Source: Anisakis pegreffii (Eukaryota > Nematoda > Chromadorea > Rhabditida > Anisakidae). Taken from it: DNA of 64,000 nt. The translations under genes were made by a program, and so were the position numbers. The notes below the pieces were generated by a model. It had not been told where the DNA came from. It saw only the letters and a list, made by a program, of their open reading frames with translations, and ran no database searches. The DNA lies in contig JAPYMA010000256.1 of NCBI GenBank assembly GCA_035041965.1, forward strand, positions 1-64,000, read 5' to 3'. Within the stretch, counting starts at the first letter, position 1. Each line of letters begins with the position of its first letter. This document shows, piece after piece, positions 26,504 to 39,900 of the stretch.

Positions 26504-29500
26504 ATGAACTCCTCAAGCAGTATGTGGCAGTATTCAGCGTTCATCGTGTTCATCATTTCATCGGTACGTTTTTGTATCCTTCTTAAGTCGTCTGCAGTTT
26601 TTTATAAATTCAAGACATGCTCTGTCCGGTCAATTGCTTATGACCAATGAAGCTTTATAACTTCATAAAGCTCTATAAAACTTCACGTTTGCAAACGGTT
26701 CCGATAATTTTTGAACCATACTGAACACATGTCATACTCTGGCACTAAACAGCGAACATAGTGTCAAACGGTGCCACATAACCGTTTTCTGATTCAATTG
26801 ATCAGCTCTGCATTTGACATCGTTCGCCACTTGCCTCATTAAAAGGTGCAGAGAGCAGGTATTGCCCGGTGCTCTCGAATGAGGCACTCATCGAAACAGT
26901 TGATCACTAGTAACAGCAGCCTACGGTTTTCACGCGTTCAACGAATCAGTCCACTAAAATTCCATTCCGTCTCAGTATTGATTCTATTGCCAAGTTCAAC
27001 ACTTGATTTCCCACTTCAAATTACCCCTACCATGGTCATTAAAAAGACATATCAACGAAGTAATATTGTAAATTTCCTACCCATTAATGTTCACGATCGC
27101 CTATTGCACAACTTCAGTGTGATCTTACTGAATGTGATCATCCGTTCATGCATTTGAACATTACTTCACTAATTGATCACCTCAGAATGATCATAATTTC
27201 AGCCTGTGTTCAGCTTATTCGATACCTTAAACGCACGACAACTGTTACACATATTCGGTACCGTTTCCAAACAAGACGGTAATCGTTTTATTTATCTTAC
27301 GGTACATTACAAATTCTAACCAAAAATTTCATGTTTTGTGTAATAAAATGTCACTATTGACGGTGGTATTTCATGGTTAAAAAAATGTCATTCTCAATTA
27401 ACGCAAACCTTCATTCGTTTTTGACGGATGAGTTGGATTTTTTTTTGGAATCGAGTAAAATCAACAATTCGTTGCAATATCAAATCAACAAATACAATGA
27501 ACGAACGCTGCTAGTGATCAGTGAACAATCATATTCAGCAAACTAACTTTTCAATATGCATCGTTTCTAATCACAGCAAAACATCGTTCAGAGACTCGAC
27601 TCATTACTTGGTTCTGCCACATTAACAGAAAATTTCTTCCCATTCATATGGAGAGGTGGCGGTACATTTGCATTGAATAACCCATACATAGATGCACTTC
27701 ATTACTATAATCATCCTGTTCAGGCATTTTCTTTCGAACACTTGCACGAATGAGTGAACTCACCTTGGAATGAAATTATTCCACGAAACCAGACTGTAGT
27801 AATATTGCAATCGAAAATACTACTGTCACACTTGTGCGTTCATGAGCGTGAATATTGCATATTTTTTTGCATATCTTTCATTCGTTGAACTATAAACTCA
27901 GATGGAACACTCAAAATTTTTAGTGGTTTCAATGACACAATTGTGATTCGTTTCAACAGATTACTCAATAATAGTTTCTGTTCGAAACATCGAAAACAAG
28001 ACCACCAGAAAAGTTTTTACTCTTCATTCCGATCACTGTATTCTCGTCTTACCAATTACTTCACACCTGTTCGGTAATCATTAAATCGCTGTCAAGTGAG
28101 AGATGTGAACAGAGATATAAAATGAAGAAGAGCGATGAAACAACATATAAACAACATATAAAAGAAACAACAACTCATCGTAGTGAATAATGCTCATCGC
28201 AAGAATAAAAGTTCTTCAAAAAATTTTGTTTTCTCAGAAACATATCAGAATTTTTTGAAAACATCTTAATACTCTCAAAAATTTGCTCAACGAGCCGTGA
28301 TTCCAATACCAGAGGATAACGCAAACCTAGTGTCAACAAAAAATATCTCTAAACAATCAAAAATCTCGTTTTCACGTGAACGCGAGTGCAAGTTTACACC
28401 AACTCCATTACAGTTGTATCTGGAATATGTCCATGATGACAACAAAATGCATCGGCTAAATTTTTGAATTGGAGTTCTTGAAACTGCGAACAGCTGCTTG
28501 AAACTGCGACTAACACAAGCACGCAATTTCACCCACAGCGTTTCACTCGAACAAGAACTTCACTCTCGATGCTCATCGGGTGTGCGTAATTTCGACTCAC
28601 TGCAATATCCGAACGATTTGCATGTGACAAATCAGTTTCAGCCAATTTCACATTCAGCTTCCTTGAGCAATGAAAAATAAAACATTAATGGTGAAGTTAA
28701 TGCTAACCTAACTTGCAGTTGAACATTACTGGACTGATGTACCAACCAAAAAATTCAATTCCGATGGACTTTATTACACTGTCAACTTCGCCGGGGAACC
28801 GTATCGTTTCCGCTTATCGAAATTCGATCAACTTCTGAGTCCAGGTTCATCTGTTACTTTTTGAAAAAAAGCATCCAAAATGCTAATAAAGCCATCTATA
28901 CCAATGCTTTAAATTGATCCGTGATCAAATTGAAAAAAAAACATTCATTTATCACTCTTTTTTAAATCGTTCATATCAGCTATTCGCTTTCTTATGCTTG
29001 ATTTATATATTATGTCCCAAAATTCACTTTGGCGTTGTGCAGTCATCAATTTAACACGATCATATGTTTTAAGCTACGCTTGCGGAGCGTGATTGTAACA
29101 TCTAAATGTGTTGCTATGGCAAATTGAACCGAAATTCGATGTTAATCAATAGTTGAATTGTCGTATTATATTTCCGAGGACGAAAAACCCCAAGAGATAA
29201 AATTTTGTGAAGTTTTTGAAGAGGGGATTTGATCAGGATAAGGAAACTTATCAAAAGAGAGGTGTATAAATTTACTCAAAATTTTCACAACAGAAAACTG
29301 GACCTCTAAACATGCAAGAAACTCACAACTGAACAACATCATCAATACGTATGATGGTTCAGATCAGTTTTGAAAATCGCTCCAAACGCATTTCCTCCAT
29401 AAGTCAAAACTCACTGCGCGAACTGAGTTCGTCGGTTAGATAAGTTTGTTTTGTTGAACGAAATCGAATAGAGAAATGTGGATATGTAGTTGCCAAATCT

Positions 29501-30975
29501 TTTCGTGCACGGATCCATAAAGCGAGGGTGACGGGAATACGCTAATATGATAACACTATCACTGCAGTGGTTCTGCTCCTTCTAATGCAGATGATTCATC
29601 GCATTCATGATATGCCTCAAAATTGCCATAAGACACATTCACTGTCATCAATCAGCAATGTGCACTGTAAGCAATGACCGTTTGAGTTGCTAAATCGCAA
29701 ACAATGAAACAATTAATATCGAATGAAAAACATGCGGAACTTGTGCGTGCAGTTTGCTGAACGAAACGATACATTCAGCGCTTAGCAATTAGTCTTGAAG
29801 TGCATTTAGTCGTATGATAAATTCACTTTTCAATAAACGACTTCGTCTACATACAAAAAATTCCAGCGTCGTTTTACTCTGTGTAATCAGATTATAACGA
29901 AGTAAATCATGCAATTAGCAAAAATCGTATTGCACGCTTTCACTGGAACAATAGTACATTTTCAATCTCGAAATTATTGACAGAATTAGTTGGGTATGTG
30001 GAACTGATTGCTAATTTTCCACTTAATTAAATATTTTCTCTTATTTCTGGTATGCAGACTGCAGCAAATTTTAAAAAAAAAACGTGTTTTTCATTGCGCA
30101 TCACAAATATTTATGGGCTCATTTTTTCGGGTGATCGCAAAAAATGTCATAACTTGATTTGTTCAAAGAACGGTTGTGACATTGTGTAATTTATTTTATT
30201 GCGCATACATTCTCATAAATCCGTTCGATCGATCAAATGTTAACTGTGACATTTCAGTGCGTCGTAAATCAGCAAGAAATAATTAAGAAAACAACTATAT
30301 TTTTATCACAGCATAGTAAATAAATCACTGAATTAAAATGCTTAATGTGGTGATTAAAAATTCCATCTGCTCGATGATTGTTCAATCACCACAGAAAATG
30401 TTTTCATTCTTTACAAGTTACAATTCAAATGTCATTTCGATTAATGAATGAAAACAAAATCACAGCAATGAACAGTTGCCAGCAATGAGCAAATATCTCT
30501 TAGGTTTTCATTCCGTAATAACAAACGGCGATTCGGAAGAAGCGTTCACGATGGATACACACTGCATATATCGAGGCGAAAGTGTTTCGCATAACGATAC
30601 GTCGATCGCTCTCGTTGGGTGTGGACCTAAAATGGTACCTAACTGATGATATCAGTAATTCGCTGATGAATTTTGCATTTTTATGTCATTCAAATGAGAT
30701 TTGCAAAAACAACGAACCTAACTTATCTATCATTTAGCACATCAAACCTGTTTTCTTATCTCATAACTAAGAACTGACGTTGACTGGGCCATTGCGATTT
30801 GGCGTGCATCCGTGCGAAGCGATAAACTGAACGAAGATCACTTTCAGCGTGGTTTAATCGTATCGAATGACCAGCACTTCCTTGTGCATCCGCATCTTGC
30901 AAACAAAACGCATCCAGCGCACATCATTCACAAACGTTCACCTCGCAGTGCCGTCAAAAACTGCCCTTTCAGTTC
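26504..30975 (+). CDS. ADAMTS signal peptide and propeptide exons
   Basis: Five exons. The first (20 codons) encodes the start Met and a hydrophobic secretion signal. The next ones encode a reprolysin-type propeptide with an acidic/aromatic start ([12 protein letters not shown]), an [14 protein letters not shown] beta-strand segment, and a Cys-containing HCIYRGES stretch. The last contains [12 protein letters not shown], where Lys-Arg and the R-S-P-R tetrapeptide fit proprotein-convertase cleavage. The exon at 28719 joins the 27278 donor directly in phase 1; an apparent exon near 27592 does not fit and is left out. Confidence 0.85.
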
Positions 30976-33900
30976 GTTACTTCTCGTTTGCTCATCGAAC
31001 TTTATTCACGCCAACTTTTCATCCTTTTTAGTGAAAGTCTGTTTATTATTTTTATTGCGAAAGAAATGCGCATTTTGAAGTGAGAGTACGAGAGGAAAAT
31101 ATTTAGTGTGATAAATTGTTGAAAGTTTTTTGATAGATTTACGCATCTGATAATTGAAGTCTGTTGAAAAACGAGTTTTTTGAAGCGATTTTATTCGGCT
31201 GATTGTACAAAAAACAATTGAGAACATATTTCACTTTGAACTGCTCGAAAATGCATCAGAATATTTCATTTTCAAAAATAAAATTGAGACGAATGACTCT
31301 GCAAAAGTGCAACTGATGATGACCAGGAAATTCGTATTTGGATGGGATGGCTCATAAAAGCAATAACTGCATTACTTACAATAACCCTCTGTTCACTTGG
31401 GGAATTTATTTCCACTTCTTGGTCATCGCTTCATGTTCGCATTTGTTGATGCAGTTCATCTGTTCGAATCCAATCTTATCCTGATTCAGATTTAAGAGAT
31501 GATCCATTTCCTGAAGATCGTTTCATGAAAAGCATCTTCGGTGGGATCTCAGATCGTCTGGCTGCTATGAAGTTCGCCTTTTTTCAATCATTTACTTTTT
31601 TGGTTCTGAGTTGCGATGCAGAGAAATATAATGCAAAGTGCTGATAAGAGATATTGAATAAAGGGAGTGACGGATTTGAATGAAGGAATGGATGTTTTAT
31701 TGCCGAATAAGAAATGTGTACAAGCAATATGAAATTCAAGGCGCTCTAAATTAACTCGATTGGAAAGACATTAAAAACATTAATAGTATTTCGGTATTAA
31801 GTTCACTGACAGCGGTAAAAGCACATTGTAAAAGGTAACATAATGATACTAGGTATAACAGTAGTAATGGTTAAAGCAATTAAGTAATGATTATGCAATA
31901 AAACAGCTGAAACAATGAGAATAAAAGACAAGATTGTAACAGAAAAAGCAATATCTCTAATATCAATAGTACTGCTGAGAGGCACCAATGCAGGTAAGAT
32001 TACCAGTAGTTAAGATGAATGGGTTTGGAAAAACTCTTAAGAAAACAGTGCAGAGAATTGACATATTGAGCATATGACCATTTGATTGTGATGTTTGGTT
32101 GGTCGACAAAAATAATAATGTCAGCACAGTTAACATACTCGAATGATGTAAAACAAAATCTTCATCAGTCCAAATTGAATTGAAGCACTTGTCTCCAACT
32201 TAACAAATCCCAATGAATATTTGAAGAGAAGATGAATTAACTGTGGAATTGGCAGTTTTTATTGATGATGTACTATGGCAACATTTTCAAAAGCTTTACC
32301 ATGATGACGCTGACATGGAACTGCAAAAATTTGTGCTTGCCGTCATCAATAACGTATGTTTCACGTTTGTCGAATCACTGGATTATTTCATCGAATTTTC
32401 ACCGACCAAATTATAACTATAAGTTAATTGAAGAAAAAATTGCATTGGATGCTCAACAAACAGTCTTGCGATTGATTGCAGATTGATGCATTGTATCAAC
32501 ATTCATCGATTCAACCAAAAATTCGAGTTAAAATCACCCGTTACGATGTCATGAAAACACCACCTGTAAGTGATTATTCTTCGCATACCTAATGGCGATC
32601 AAGAATTACTTAACGAAGCCGCTGAAGTTAAAAGATCGCCATGAGATCAGCTCGCACAATGTTTGACTTGAATCGACGAGATAAATTCATCAATGTACCA
32701 ATATTCAATATTGTTTTCGACGAAATGATATTCCGATGCAAAGAAACAGTGAATTGACAGTTGGTGGCATCGAAATGTTCAATTTGGAGAATAGATATCG
32801 AATCAAAATTTGGTATAGTTATTCGAAATTTAGGTAGAAATGGGTCGAAATTATCATGCCGATGGAAACGTTGATCGTCTTTTGGATGCATTCTGTAATT
32901 ACCAGTATTCGAAAAACCCATCACAGGATAGCGATCCACAACACTGGGATCATGCTCTGTTGTTCTCAGGGTTCGTTCATCTCATCACAAGAGCAAACAT
33001 GAATTCCTGAATAATCATTCGAGATGTTTCTGAATAACATATAAGAATCGAAAAAGTGTTCGAAAACGCAGAAAGTCCACCTATAAAAAGTCGAAAAAAT
33101 GTGTGCATTACATTGTAGATATGACCTTTATCGTGGCGATTTGCGAACAATTGCTGGATATGCAGCTGTCAAGGGAATGTGTACAAAGGAGCGCAGTTGC
33201 ACAATTAACGAAGGTCTCGATTTTGGATCTGTCTTCGTCGTGACTCATGAACTTGGACATAGGTATCGCTTTGTCAAATTCTGCTGCTAAAATAATAGCG
33301 ATAACTACCATCATCAGCAAACTCATTATTAACATTGTTTAAAATCGCCTTATAAGCGATGCTTTAACGTTGATTCTTGTTCGGCCTGTTTCGAAGTCTC
33401 ATCTTCAAACATCTTTAACGAATTGTAAAACGGAGTTTTCACGATCGAAAGCACAAATAAACTGAACGAAATTTCTTCGAATTCAGTCTTGGAATGTATC
33501 ACGACGGCGATAATCGTTGCGATTTACATTGCTGCATTATGTCACCAACTGTTGGCAGTGGTAAAACATCATGGTCAGCATGCAGTGTACGAGAAATGAA
33601 TATATTTGTAATGGTTCGTTTTGAGTTTCAATTTCATTATATTGCTCGTCAAAACTATGAGTTATTTTAAAGATGGAATCTATTGATTTAGAGGTAATGC
33701 AACTATCGACGATTAAAGTGCAGCGTTTGTCAAAGCTACAGTGAATGTTTCAGCAATTGGGCCAAAGAGGACGACCAAACAATTGTCTGATGGATGGCTC
33801 GCATCCATCTGAAAGCTCAATCATGAATGTCCCATCAGGACAAGAATTCACTTTGGACGAACAATGTACCTTCTTTCATGGAGATTGTTGGAGGCATGAA

Positions 33901-36900
33901 CTGAAAGATGGACAAAAACTGAGCGTAAAATTCATTTTCTGGAATAATCTTTAATGTTACATCATTGATTTTTCCAGTCTAATGACAGTGAATGAGAAAA
34001 ATTTGATTGAAAATAACCTCTCTGGAGGAGCTACAAATTTTTTCAGTATATTGTAACAATTCTTTCTCTTGTCAAGTTATCGCTTTCGAAGCGAAACTAA
34101 CTGTAACCTCATCTGCTCTGTTAGCAGGTGAAAGAGCGACAATGTAACATAATTGTGAAATATTTGAATGTGTGAACGAAACTCAGAGAAATTATCATTA
34201 AGGATGTTTGCGTGATGGTATGGTGTACAAACGGTGAAGGTATCATTCGGAACTCACATCCAGCACTCGAAGGAACTTACTGCGGCGATGGAAAGGTCGT
34301 TATTTGTTTAATACTTAACACTAAAACATGCCATCAATTGATTTCAGAAAGCTCAACGATATCAAAGCACTTGTGTTCCGTTAAATTTACAAGTTCTATT
34401 ATTCCCTAAAAACATTTTAACATCGTCAGGAATCCCTTAACCATAAGCTCATTGTCACTGTAAGTATGGGCTGCCTCTACGCACTCGAAAGCCTTTCGAA
34501 CGCACTATTAATAAATATTCGATGCAGTGGCAAGAGTTCATGCTCGAAAAAAACCGTCCAAAATTGCTCTGTGATCATTTAGCAATAACTGAACTTGACA
34601 AATTCAAGTGGTGCATGGAGGGAAAGTGCGTTCAAGCAAAACCGAGTGCGATAAGGAAAGTGAACGGTGGATGGAGTACTTGGCATGACAACGGTGGTTC
34701 CTCGTCGTGTACATCTGAATGTGTTCCGTGTTCTATCGCCGGTCAAATTCGTGTTCGAAGGTCAACGAGACAATGCAGTAAACCATAGTAAATCGTTTCC
34801 ATATTCATCGCTTCATTTTTTCGATCCTTATCGCTTAATTCTAATTCAGCATTGATAATGCTCTGCCAAACAAGAATCAAACGACAACATGAACTCATTC
34901 AAATTCGCTTTTTTGTGATTATGAAATGTTGTTCGATAAGAGAAAATATCAATGAGAAGTATGTTCACGATGATGACGCTAATTTCACTTACAGTCCAAA
35001 TAATGGCGGACTTGACTGTGCCGGAAGCTCAGCTCGTGGTATTCGCTGCCAAGAAGAAGTTAGCTTGTCAATTATCAACTGATAGCCAGTACTTCAGAAG
35101 CAATCCTATTTTGATGAATTGTCACTGACAGCTGAATGATTAAGGATTAAGGCAGAGTGCCATGTTTCAGCGATGCAACGGCCTCACAGTCAATGAATAC
35201 GCCACCCAAGAATGCACTAAACAACGGTCAAAAGATTCAGCTGCGTACTATTATTTCACTGGGAAAGGCTATCAGTACGAAGAGGACCTTTGCAAAATTT
35301 GGTAATATTTCAAGTTCATAAATTTAGCAATTTGGATTGTTCACTCAAGAAAATTTGTTCAAATGCTTCTTTAAAAAAAGAGTATAAATTTAGGTTGCAA
35401 TTAATTTTTGGATGAGTTGGCGCAGGTGATTCTTTTGAAATCGAGAACACATTTTAAGGTGTGTATTGGTGGGTAATCGTATTAGAACTTTATTCAATTT
35501 CCCAGACGGAACTCCGTGTGGAAATGATCGATACTGCATTAAAGGACAATGCTTGGTAAATAATTTGCTTACTCTAGAAAGGACACCTCATGAATCATAA
35601 ACGAAAACATTTAAACAAATTGATTCTGAAATTGAGATTTTGTTGAATTATAAGGATAAGCCAGACTGTAGCTTGTTCTAGAAATCTTAATGTTTCCGAG
35701 CTTTTGGGTGAAACTGAATTATGTGTACAAGACGGCATCGATATAAGATTGTTGCATTTCACGACTACAAAAAACTCCATTATTTGTGAAGAGTGGTTTT
35801 CGAAATGAGTTAATTGAAGCAGTGTGTTGGAATCGCATAATTACAGCCTCTGTTGTGCGGTGGACGAGCGATTGCCGAGGCAGAATACCAGTGTCCAGAA
35901 CGGGTTCTACGAGATGAAGCCATCCAGCCGGAAAGCAATAGTGTGGTGGATAAAAACCACTCGACATTCACGAAAGATGCTTCGAAGCGACCCGTTTTAT
36001 ATGGTAAAGCTATTGCATCAAATACTACTTTCAAATTTATGAGCGACACTTATAATGTTTTCGAATGTCGTCACTGTGAAATTCAGCGCGTTGACTACCA
36101 CAAAACCACCAAAGCTGTCGAACAAGAAATAAGGTTGAAGTTGAATGAATTGAATGTGTTTATTGGGGAAGAACACAATAAATTATGATGAACACAACAG
36201 ATTGATGGTGAACACAATAGACGGTCGGGGGATCGATTGATTGGATTGGGGAAAACAATAACCCACAACCTTTGCTTGGGTAGGAGTTGATCACACTTGA
36301 GGGATTGATTGGTCGGATGTCAGCTCACAGCCTTTGTTAGGGGGATATAATTGTCACATGGATGGGGTATCGGATTGGTTGGAGCTCACAGAGGGGATGG
36401 GATGCTCACAGCCGTTGCTTGGGCAATATATTTTCACACTTGGAGGAATTGAGATATGAATACAATTGTGGTTCAAAATAACGAAACAATAATGATCATC
36501 AAATAAAATCCAGCTACTCTGATCTAATGACGTGATCACAAGTTGCTGGAATTGCGGTGGTGTTTGCGTTGCAGAGGCCCTCTGAGCGAGTTTGGGATTG
36601 CAGGTGGTTTGTATGGATAGTGGAATAGCGGCCGAATTGTCTTGTCTGTCTTATGTAAAGGCGGCGCCTCCGGTATCTGGCATCGGCTCTTGTTGTATAT
36701 TCGGGTGGATTTCTGGCTCGCGGTAGCAACAGTCCGACGGCACTTTCGCTTTCTTTGCGGCGAATGCACGGATGAGTCTGTTTCCTTGGTGCTTATAGTT
36801 TGCTGCTGCCTATGGGAACGGTGTCTGGAGATCCTCATTTTGTGATCTGTTCAGTTCAATTTGTATGGGCTGAGGTCTTTGAAATTTGCCTTGACACCTT

Positions 36901-39900
36901 AATGTTAGGTAATTGGCTATTGCATTGAATAGCAACAATACTGCAGATATAATCCAGCGTCGACAGTTGGTGATAGGGATTAAAGCTTTCGATATTTGTT
37001 CTGGCGTTAGAAGTGTGATGAGTGGAGGTATACTTGGTTTTTTTTTGCAATTTGCGCGTTTGGAGAGGGTGTATTCCCTTTCGATGTTCCTGGAGGTTTG
37101 TCATCGTTATAATTGTTGGTATCGCTGTTTGCCACAGAGAATGGAACGCTACCGACCAAAACAGTGTTTGCTTGGTTCGAATATTTGTCTTGACATTTGG
37201 CGGGGATTTTTCCAGCGCCACCAATGATTGGTCCAATTGTCGAGTCGTATAGAGTGAAGCCACATCGAAGCTGCTTGGTGATATGTAAGTTGATGACCAA
37301 TGCGAATTTGGAGCCAATGAGTATGTCCGGTTCATCTTCGTATAAAGGTAGAGGGAATTCGGTTGACATATCATTCTAAAGTGTTGGTAAATCTGTTGGT
37401 GTAATTGATGCATGAAGAAACTTAGCTGTAACTTTGGAAGAGTTTAGAATTCGACGATGTGGTTTGATCCATCTGCTATTCGAATACCAAAGAATATTTT
37501 CGCACTGTTGTATTGACTGCCACCGACATCGCCAACTCTATGGATGATAAGAGGTTTTTTGTTGTTTAGTGAGAAGCCGAGTGACTTCGCGAATCGTTCC
37601 GTAACGAACGTTGTCTGGCTGCCTTTGTCCAGGAATATTCTGGTAGTTTTCAGACTCTGAGGCAGTACTGGATTATAAATTTTCGTTGTACCCCATAATA
37701 GCAGTACGGTAGATGAATGAATAACGTTGTGTTGAGAAGTGGTTACTGCGGCACTCTTAACACAATAACTTGTGTTAAAAGACGTGGCTTCATTTGGAAT
37801 AGGTTCGGCCACAGCTAGATGAGTATGAGATACTGCCAGTCGTTGTGTTGTTTGTCTGGAGCATAAGACAGTGTTGTGTGGTCCGTGGCAATAGTAAAAG
37901 TTTCTTGAACGAGAACAATTCAGAGTTGTATGTCTAGGTTTAAGACATTTGAAGCAAAAATTTAGTTGCTGGGCTCGATTTTTGCGTTGTTCAATAGTTG
38001 AATATTGTCGGCATTCGCTGTGCCAATGTGCGGCGTTAAAGAAAGCACATGGTACAGTTGGAGTTTGTCTGGAGTTACGAATTTGGTTCGTGGACTGTTG
38101 CTGTCGACTGAAGTTTATTGGTGGTGGTTGTTGATTAATATTAAAGAATCGTTGCTGAAGAAATTTATTTGATGATGCGGTTTGCATTGGTGAAGAAGAC
38201 GCAAATGATCGCATCGATAATTGGGGTATATTTCTGCGAGTTGGCATTTGCGATTGATTAGCGTGTTCAGAGCGGCTGCTGAAGCGTGTAAGAGGTTGCA
38301 AGGCTTCCAGCATTTGAGCCGTTTCTAACAAAATTTGAAGGAAATCAGAAGTCGAATAACTGACACATTTTTGCTTCGATGAATACATGAGAAGCTGTGT
38401 TGCTTCAGGCAAATGTTCTTCTAGCTCGAATAATATTTGCCGTTGTTCAGTATCGATGTCAGCAATACGTATATGGTTTAGAATGCGAGAAACATCGTTA
38501 TGAAATTCTTTAAGGTCAGTCGAAGTATGAGAGGAGTTACGCAATTGACGCAGTTCTACTTGAAGACTGCGTTCAAGCGCATCAAGGTTGCCGAACTGTT
38601 GGTGGAGAGCGTCGATCAGAGGACGATAGCTCTCCTCTCGACGTGGGTAGCCTGCTGCTACGAGTTTTGCTTGACCTCATAAGCAGCTGGTTAAGTACGC
38701 AAATTTCTCGACATTTGCGAGGGGGTGAATATTGACGGTGGCTTCGAAAAGTTGCCAGAATTCAAACCACTCAGTTGGTTTGCCGTCAAATGTGGGCAAT
38801 TGGAGTTGCGGCAAACGAGAGGTGATTGTATTTGGTAGTTGAGGTGACTGAATGAATGCATCAGTGGAGACTTGTGACGGACGGCGTTGATTAATGGGTG
38901 GTTCAAGTTTTGGATGCGATGGAGGGTTAGTTTGAATAGGAATACTTTTTTGTTGAGCATCTGACGGTTCAGCTCTCTGTTGGGTTGTAGTCGCTGACAA
39001 TTCTGGGGATTGCAGCAATTGGCGACTAGGTGCAGAGGAAAGATTTGGGCGAAGTTGGTCTTCAAGATCGTGGAGGTCTTCATGCAAGAAATGCAGTTTG
39101 TGGATGATTGTTGTGATGTGTGACAATGTTGCAATGAGACCGTTTGGGTTTACACTCATAGCTTGGAATGCAGCATATTCCGAGTGCACGGGCTCTTTAT
39201 TATCTTCTGGTGATAGCGAACGTAAAATATCTTTCCATTCGTCGAACGAAGTGCGGAGACATTGTTCTTTTTCCTTCAACAAGACACAAGCATAGAAAGC
39301 TGATCGTCTAGTTTGTTGGAGACTGGAAATTTGTTCCATTGGAGATAACGTCTCGTTAATGTGGAACTGCAGATAGGAATCTGCATCATCCAGAAGGGGC
39401 TCAAATAGGGTTCAACAGTCATTCTCAAATGAGCTGTAACTGATGCCTGTGGCAGGACGACTGGGTTGGCGGCTTCAGGACGCTCCCTGTCGAACAAGAA
39501 ATAAGTCGAAGATTGAATTGAATTAAATCTGTTTATTGGGGAAGAACAGAATAAATTGATGATGAACACAACAGATTGATGGTGAACACAACAGACGTTC
39601 GGGGGATCGATTGGTTGGATTGGGGAAAACAATAACCCACAACCTTTGCTTGAGTAGGAGTTGATCACACTTGAAGGATCGATTGGTTGGATGTCAGCTC
39701 ACAGCCTTTGTTCGGGGGATATAATTGTCACATGGATGGGGTATCGGATTGGTTGGAGCTCACAGAGGGGATGGGATGCCCACTGCCGTTGCTTGGGCAA
39801 TATGTTTTCACACTTGGAGGAATTGAGATATGAATACAGTTGTGGTTCAAATTAACGAAACAATAATGATCATCAAATAAAATCCAGCTACTCTGATCTA

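Noticed and set aside
27592..27760. Possible ADAMTS exon after a CACAG acceptor
   Set aside because: In the required phase it meets a stop, while the exon at 28719 joins 27278 directly in phase and continues the propeptide.
35328..35356. Mini-exon ([14 protein letters not shown]) that would bridge 35301 and 35506 in phase
   Set aside because: It would need an intron of only 26 bases, shorter than nematode introns usually are, so the junction is left unresolved.
36100..36130. LTR element disrupting an ADAMTS coding exon
   Set aside because: The exon frame stays open up to the LTR, but a donor at 36076 (CACT|GTGAAA) gives the phase needed by the exon at 40207, so the insertion is most simply intronic.
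36856..37413. 185-codon - strand frame next to the protease region
   Set aside because: It is the wrong frame over the retrotransposon interior; the frame at 37007-37369 carries the conserved [15 protein letters not shown] segment instead.
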